From: JAPUDS01 sp050258575
GTDB taxonomy: Bacteria; Patescibacteriota; Saccharimonadia; Saccharimonadales; Saccharimonadaceae
Assembly: GCA_050258575.1 (NCBI GenBank)
Contig: JBLMYZ010000026.1
Coordinates: 1 to 6,398, forward strand
Length of the DNA: 6,398 nt
Direction of reading: 5' to 3'
Of the stretch, positions 4,921-6,398 are shown piece by piece (position 1 is the stretch's first letter; the number at the start of each line of letters is the position of its first letter). A program made the translations under genes and the position numbers. The notes below the pieces were generated by a model that saw only the letters and a list, made by a program, of their open reading frames with translations, was not told where the DNA came from and did not search any database.

Positions 4921-5484
4921 ATGTACCAGCCTACCGACCTAAAAAAAGGCACTATCATTCAGATCGATAACCAGCCCTACAAAGTGGTTGACTACAACCA
5001 AAAAGTCATGGGGCGGGGTGGAAGTATCGTGAACGTACGGGTGAAAAACCTGGTGACGGGCGCGGTGATTCCCAAAACATATAAGGGCCAGGAAAAAATC
5101 GAGGCGGCTGAGGTGCGCGGCAAAACGGTGCAGTACCTCTATAACGACGGCGCCAACTACTACTTTATGGACCCGAGCAGTTTTGAGCAGTTTCAGCTGC
5201 CAGCAGACGACGTGACCGAGGTAAAAGATTATTTCCTCGAGGGAATGGAGGTTAGTTTGCAGTTTTTTGGCGACCAGGTGATCAACGTCGAGCTACCGGT
5301 CAGTCTGCCGTTTGTGGTTAGCTACACTGAAAACGCTGTCAAAGGCGATACCTCGAGCGCTATCCAAAAAGACGCCACACTCGAGACAGGCAAGGTCATC
5401 AAAGTTCCAGCGTTTATTAAAACCGGCGACGTCGTCAAAGTTGACACTCGCGACGGCAGCTATATCGAACGAACAACCAAGTAG
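4921..5484 (+). CDS. efp: Elongation factor P
   Basis: The 187-residue protein is a full-length EF-P, which binds between the P and E sites of a stalled ribosome and speeds peptide bonds at consecutive prolines. The N-terminal KOW-like domain starts YQPTDLKKGTIIQIDNQPYKVVDY. Two OB domains follow, with the C-terminal signature VVSYTENAVKGDTSSAIQKDATLETG, then KVPAFIKTGDVVKVDTRDGSYIERT. The loop that reaches the P-site tRNA reads KVMGRGGS, so the tip residue corresponding to E. coli Lys34 is Arg32. Lys tips are modified by EpmA or by other pathways, and Arg tips in some proteobacteria are rhamnosylated by EarP; here the modification is unknown. Both the pilin and the secreted protein in this window are Pro-rich, though mostly as Pro-Thr alternation, not Pro-Pro runs. 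No strong terminator is visible after the gene. Confidence 0.97.
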   Translation: MYQPTDLKKGTIIQIDNQPYKVVDYNQKVMGRGGSIVNVRVKNLVTGAVIPKTYKGQEKIEAAEVRGKTVQYLYNDGANYYFMDPSSFEQFQLPADDVTEVKDYFLEGMEVSLQFFGDQVINVELPVSLPFVVSYTENAVKGDTSSAIQKDATLETGKVIKVPAFIKTGDVVKVDTRDGSYIERTTK

Positions 5485-5514
5485 CTGTTTTCGCAAAAAA
5501 TATGAGATGTTGTG

Positions 5515-5535
5515 AAATATTATTGCAAAATATTT
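5515..5535. promoter_or_regulatory. Dyad over the -35 box, possible operator
   Basis: AAATATT (5515-5521) and AATATTT (5529-5535) are perfect inverted copies with a 7-bp spacer, ATTGCAA, that covers the -35 box. A repressor bound here would block the promoter. A/T-only dyads arise easily by chance, so this is tentative. Confidence 0.3.
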
Positions 5536-5551
5536 TGTTTTGTGTTATTAT
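5523..5551 (+). promoter_or_regulatory. Promoter of the secreted-protein gene
   Basis: TTGCAA (5523-5528), a 17-bp spacer, and TATTAT (5546-5551) preceded by TGT (5543-5545) form an extended -10 promoter like those of ftsK and rpsF. The 11-mer TATTGCAAAAT (5521-5531) is identical to the one at the ftsK promoter. Transcription should start near 5558, giving a leader of about 190 nt. Confidence 0.75.
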
Positions 5552-5565
5552 GAGGTCAACCGCAT

Positions 5566-5687
5566 TGCGCGGTGGGCTTGCTGAGGTTGCAGTACACTAG
5601 ATGATAATAGATCTACCGGCCTTCAAGCCTGTACGTTAACAATCTGATTCATCTTTTGTACTGTTCCCTGAGCTTGCCCACCGGGCA
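5566..5687 (+). ncRNA. Long rod-shaped RNA in the leader
   Basis: Positions 5571-5595 align base for base with 5658-5682 in antiparallel: 19 Watson-Crick pairs and one G-U in 25, interrupted by small symmetric mismatches. Outside, TGC (5566-5568) and C5570 pair with G5683 and GCA (5685-5687). Inside, AGATGA (5599-5604) pairs with TCATCT (5649-5654), and AGAT (5609-5612) with ATCT (5642-5645). A GGC/GCC hairpin with a CTTCAA loop lies near the tip. It could be a 5'-UTR regulatory RNA of the downstream gene or a separate small RNA. I recognise no known riboswitch core in it. Confidence 0.6.
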
Positions 5688-5689
5688 CA

Positions 5690-5712
5690 CCGTGGCAGAT
5701 GGTCTGCTGCGG
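5690..5712 (+). promoter_or_regulatory. Leader hairpin 2, 10-bp stem
   Basis: CCGTGGCAGA (5690-5699) and TCTGCTGCGG (5703-5712) form ten consecutive pairs around a TGG loop, two of them G-U (5693/5709 and 5694/5708). Those wobbles pair only in + strand RNA; the complementary strand would have A-C mismatches. This supports folding at the RNA level in the direction of transcription. Confidence 0.6.
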
Positions 5713-5717
5713 AACAA

Positions 5718-5731
5718 TCCCCGCAAGGGGG
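5718..5731 (+). promoter_or_regulatory. Leader hairpin 3 with GCAA tetraloop
   Basis: CCCC (5719-5722) and GGGG (5727-5730) close a GCAA loop, a GNRA tetraloop often used for tertiary contacts. U5718-G5731 can extend the stem. The purine-rich SD region follows directly. Confidence 0.55.
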
Positions 5732-5736
5732 GAAGG

Positions 5737-5759
5737 GAGGAGGTCACCATGACCACCTC
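5737..5759 (+). promoter_or_regulatory. Hairpin burying SD and start codon
   Basis: GAGGAGGTCA (5737-5746) pairs with TGACCACCTC (5750-5759) in nine of ten positions, with a three-base loop CCA (5747-5749). The strong SD GGAGG is in the 5' arm, and the ATG at 5749 straddles loop and 3' arm. In this fold ribosomes could not start, so translation would need the hairpin to be opened. Confidence 0.6.
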
Positions 5760-6398
5760 TTCGCGGCCCCGCCGTGGGCCGCTTAACAAAGTTGCAGCCG
5801 CTTCGGCTGCCGTCTGCCTGGCGTTCGTCGGCGCTTTCGCGCCGACCTCGGCTCAGGCCGAAGATGGGCCGTCCATGTCCTGCTACGGGGTCGCAGACAA
5901 TGCGACCACGGCAGGCCTGATGTGTGACCTTCCTTATCAGGGATACGTCACTGGGTCCTTCACCGCTGGAGGCATCACCTCTCAGGCGGGGGGTGGCGGC
6001 ACAGCAGGTTCCGTGCGCGTCGGCACTGTGAATTTCCCCGAGTGTCCGGGGACTATCAGCTACTCAGCGTCGGTGACGCTGCTCCCGGCAAAGCCGGAGC
6101 TGTATCCGTCGATTTCAACGACGGCGGCAGGGACGTTGAAGCTTCCCTGTGCGCCCACGCCGACGCCTGAGCCCACGCCCACGCCGACGCCCACGCCGAC
6201 GCCGACGCCTGAGCCCACGCCCACGCCGACGCCTGAGCCCACGCCCACGCCGACGCCCACGCCGACGCCTGAGCCCACGCCCACGCCGACGACTTCGGCC
6301 ACGCCGACGACTTCGGCCACGCCGACGACTTCGGCCACGCCGACGACTTCGGCCACGCCGACGACTTCGGCCACGCCGACGACTTCGGCCACGCCGAC
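5749..6398 (+). CDS. Secreted protein with Pro-Thr repeats, 3' end outside window
   Basis: An open frame starts at the ATG at 5749 behind a strong SD (GGAGG 5739-5743, five bases upstream) and runs off the window; 216 codons are visible. Residues 1-37 are a signal peptide: basic n-region with RPRRGPLNK, hydrophobic core VAAASAAVCLAFVGAF, and cleavage site AQA|E. The twin Arg suggests a possible Tat signal, but Sec is likelier. The mature part (38-134) is Gly/Thr/Ser-rich with four Cys (45, 59, 99, 134) that could form two disulfides. From residue 135 the chain is PTPTPEPTPT, then six copies of TPTTSA. Such repeats usually act as extended wall-spanning linkers to a further domain, which here would lie beyond the window. 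I recognise no family. Codons are much richer in G/C at position three than in the genes to the left, pointing to transfer, perhaps from an actinobacterium. Confidence 0.8.
   Translation, partial: MTTSSRPRRGPLNKVAAASAAVCLAFVGAFAPTSAQAEDGPSMSCYGVADNATTAGLMCDLPYQGYVTGSFTAGGITSQAGGGGTAGSVRVGTVNFPECPGTISYSASVTLLPAKPELYPSISTTAAGTLKLPCAPTPTPEPTPTPTPTPTPTPEPTPTPTPEPTPTPTPTPTPEPTPTPTTSATPTTSATPTTSATPTTSATPTTSATPTTSATP
6151..6282 (+). repeat. Pro-Thr/Glu-Pro-Thr coding repeat
   Basis: Irregular tandem copies of ACGCCC and ACGCCG, interrupted by CCTGAG (Pro-Glu), encode PTPTPEPTPTP. The low-complexity DNA is prone to slippage in multiples of six bases, which would keep the reading frame. The strong frame on the opposite strand (GVGVGSGVG) is a by-product of the repeat. 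Confidence 0.85.
6283..6398 (+). repeat. 18-bp tandem repeat, six copies plus a part
   Basis: The unit ACGCCGACGACTTCGGCC (Thr-Pro-Thr-Thr-Ser-Ala) occurs six times without a mismatch (6283-6390), with eight more bases up to the window edge. Each unit contains GCCGA and TCGGC around a five-base loop, so each copy can fold as its own hairpin. Perfect identity points to recent expansion; the true copy number is not known because the array is cut off. Confidence 0.92.

Noticed and set aside
5485..5512. Terminator after efp (TTTT CGC AAAA)
   Set aside because: The stem is only A-T pairs, with a short loop and no GC clamp, too weak to call.
5312..5515. Plus-strand frame overlapping the end of efp
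   Set aside because: Shadow frame; efp is complete and conserved to its own stop codon.
5566..5687. 6S RNA, SRP RNA or a known riboswitch
   Set aside because: The rod shape and a CCCTGAG string recall 6S, but there is no large central bubble. No SRP tetraloop motif or cobalamin, TPP, glycine, c-di-GMP or c-di-AMP core was found. A 6S relation is not excluded without a model search.
5555..5690. Integron attC site
   Set aside because: The imperfect palindrome lacks the required GTTRRRY and RYYYAAC ends.
6060..6392. Long minus-strand frame encoding VGVGSGVG/AEVVGV repeats
   Set aside because: It is the complement of the Pro-Thr repeat. The plus frame has a strong SD, signal peptide and promoter; the minus frame has none.

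Overview
The window looks like part of a Patescibacteria (CPR) genome, most likely Saccharibacteria (TM7). This rests on gene content: a compact FtsK, a short S6-SSB-S18 block with no L9 gene after it, a small four-helix-bundle protein inserted between housekeeping genes, and an EF-P with an MGRGGS loop tip. The standard stop codons TAA and TAG are used. The assignment is inference from gene order and protein character, not from a database search.

All genes lie on the + strand. (1) 1-91: tandem promoters and a 5' hairpin. (2) 92-2314: ftsK, a four-TM DNA translocase. (3) 2336-3136: a type IV pilin-like protein with a long Ser/Thr/Pro stalk, apparently read from a leaderless transcript. (4) 3158-4470: a promoter followed by rpsF, ssb and rpsR, ending in a 9-bp GAAA-loop terminator. 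ssb and rpsR are each preceded by an almost identical 116-bp leader made of 8-bp CGTAAGTA repeats, their inverted copies, and a Shine-Dalgarno (SD) site shown in a hairpin loop. (5) 4473-4900: a four-helix-bundle gene enclosed, start codon to stop codon, by the same 8-bp repeats in inverted orientation. (6) 4921-5484: efp. (7) 5523-6398: a strong promoter, a roughly 190-nt highly folded leader RNA, and the first 216 codons of a secreted protein with Pro-Thr repeats that runs off the window.

The middle block is ordinary translation and replication machinery: S6 and S18 bind each other on 16S rRNA, SSB sits between them, and EF-P relieves polyproline stalls. Two parts are not ordinary. The first is the 8-bp repeat family, which looks like a small mobile element: one copy carries the four-helix-bundle gene and two gene-less hairpin copies sit in front of ssb and rpsR. 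The second is the right end, where a promoter of local style drives a GC-rich gene whose leader and coding sequence are packed with perfect hairpins, including one that buries the SD site and start codon.

Four of the five promoters found carry a TGn extended -10, and four have a good -35 box at 17-bp spacing. Promoters placed next to start codons that lack an SD suggest leaderless translation for the pilin and possibly ftsK.
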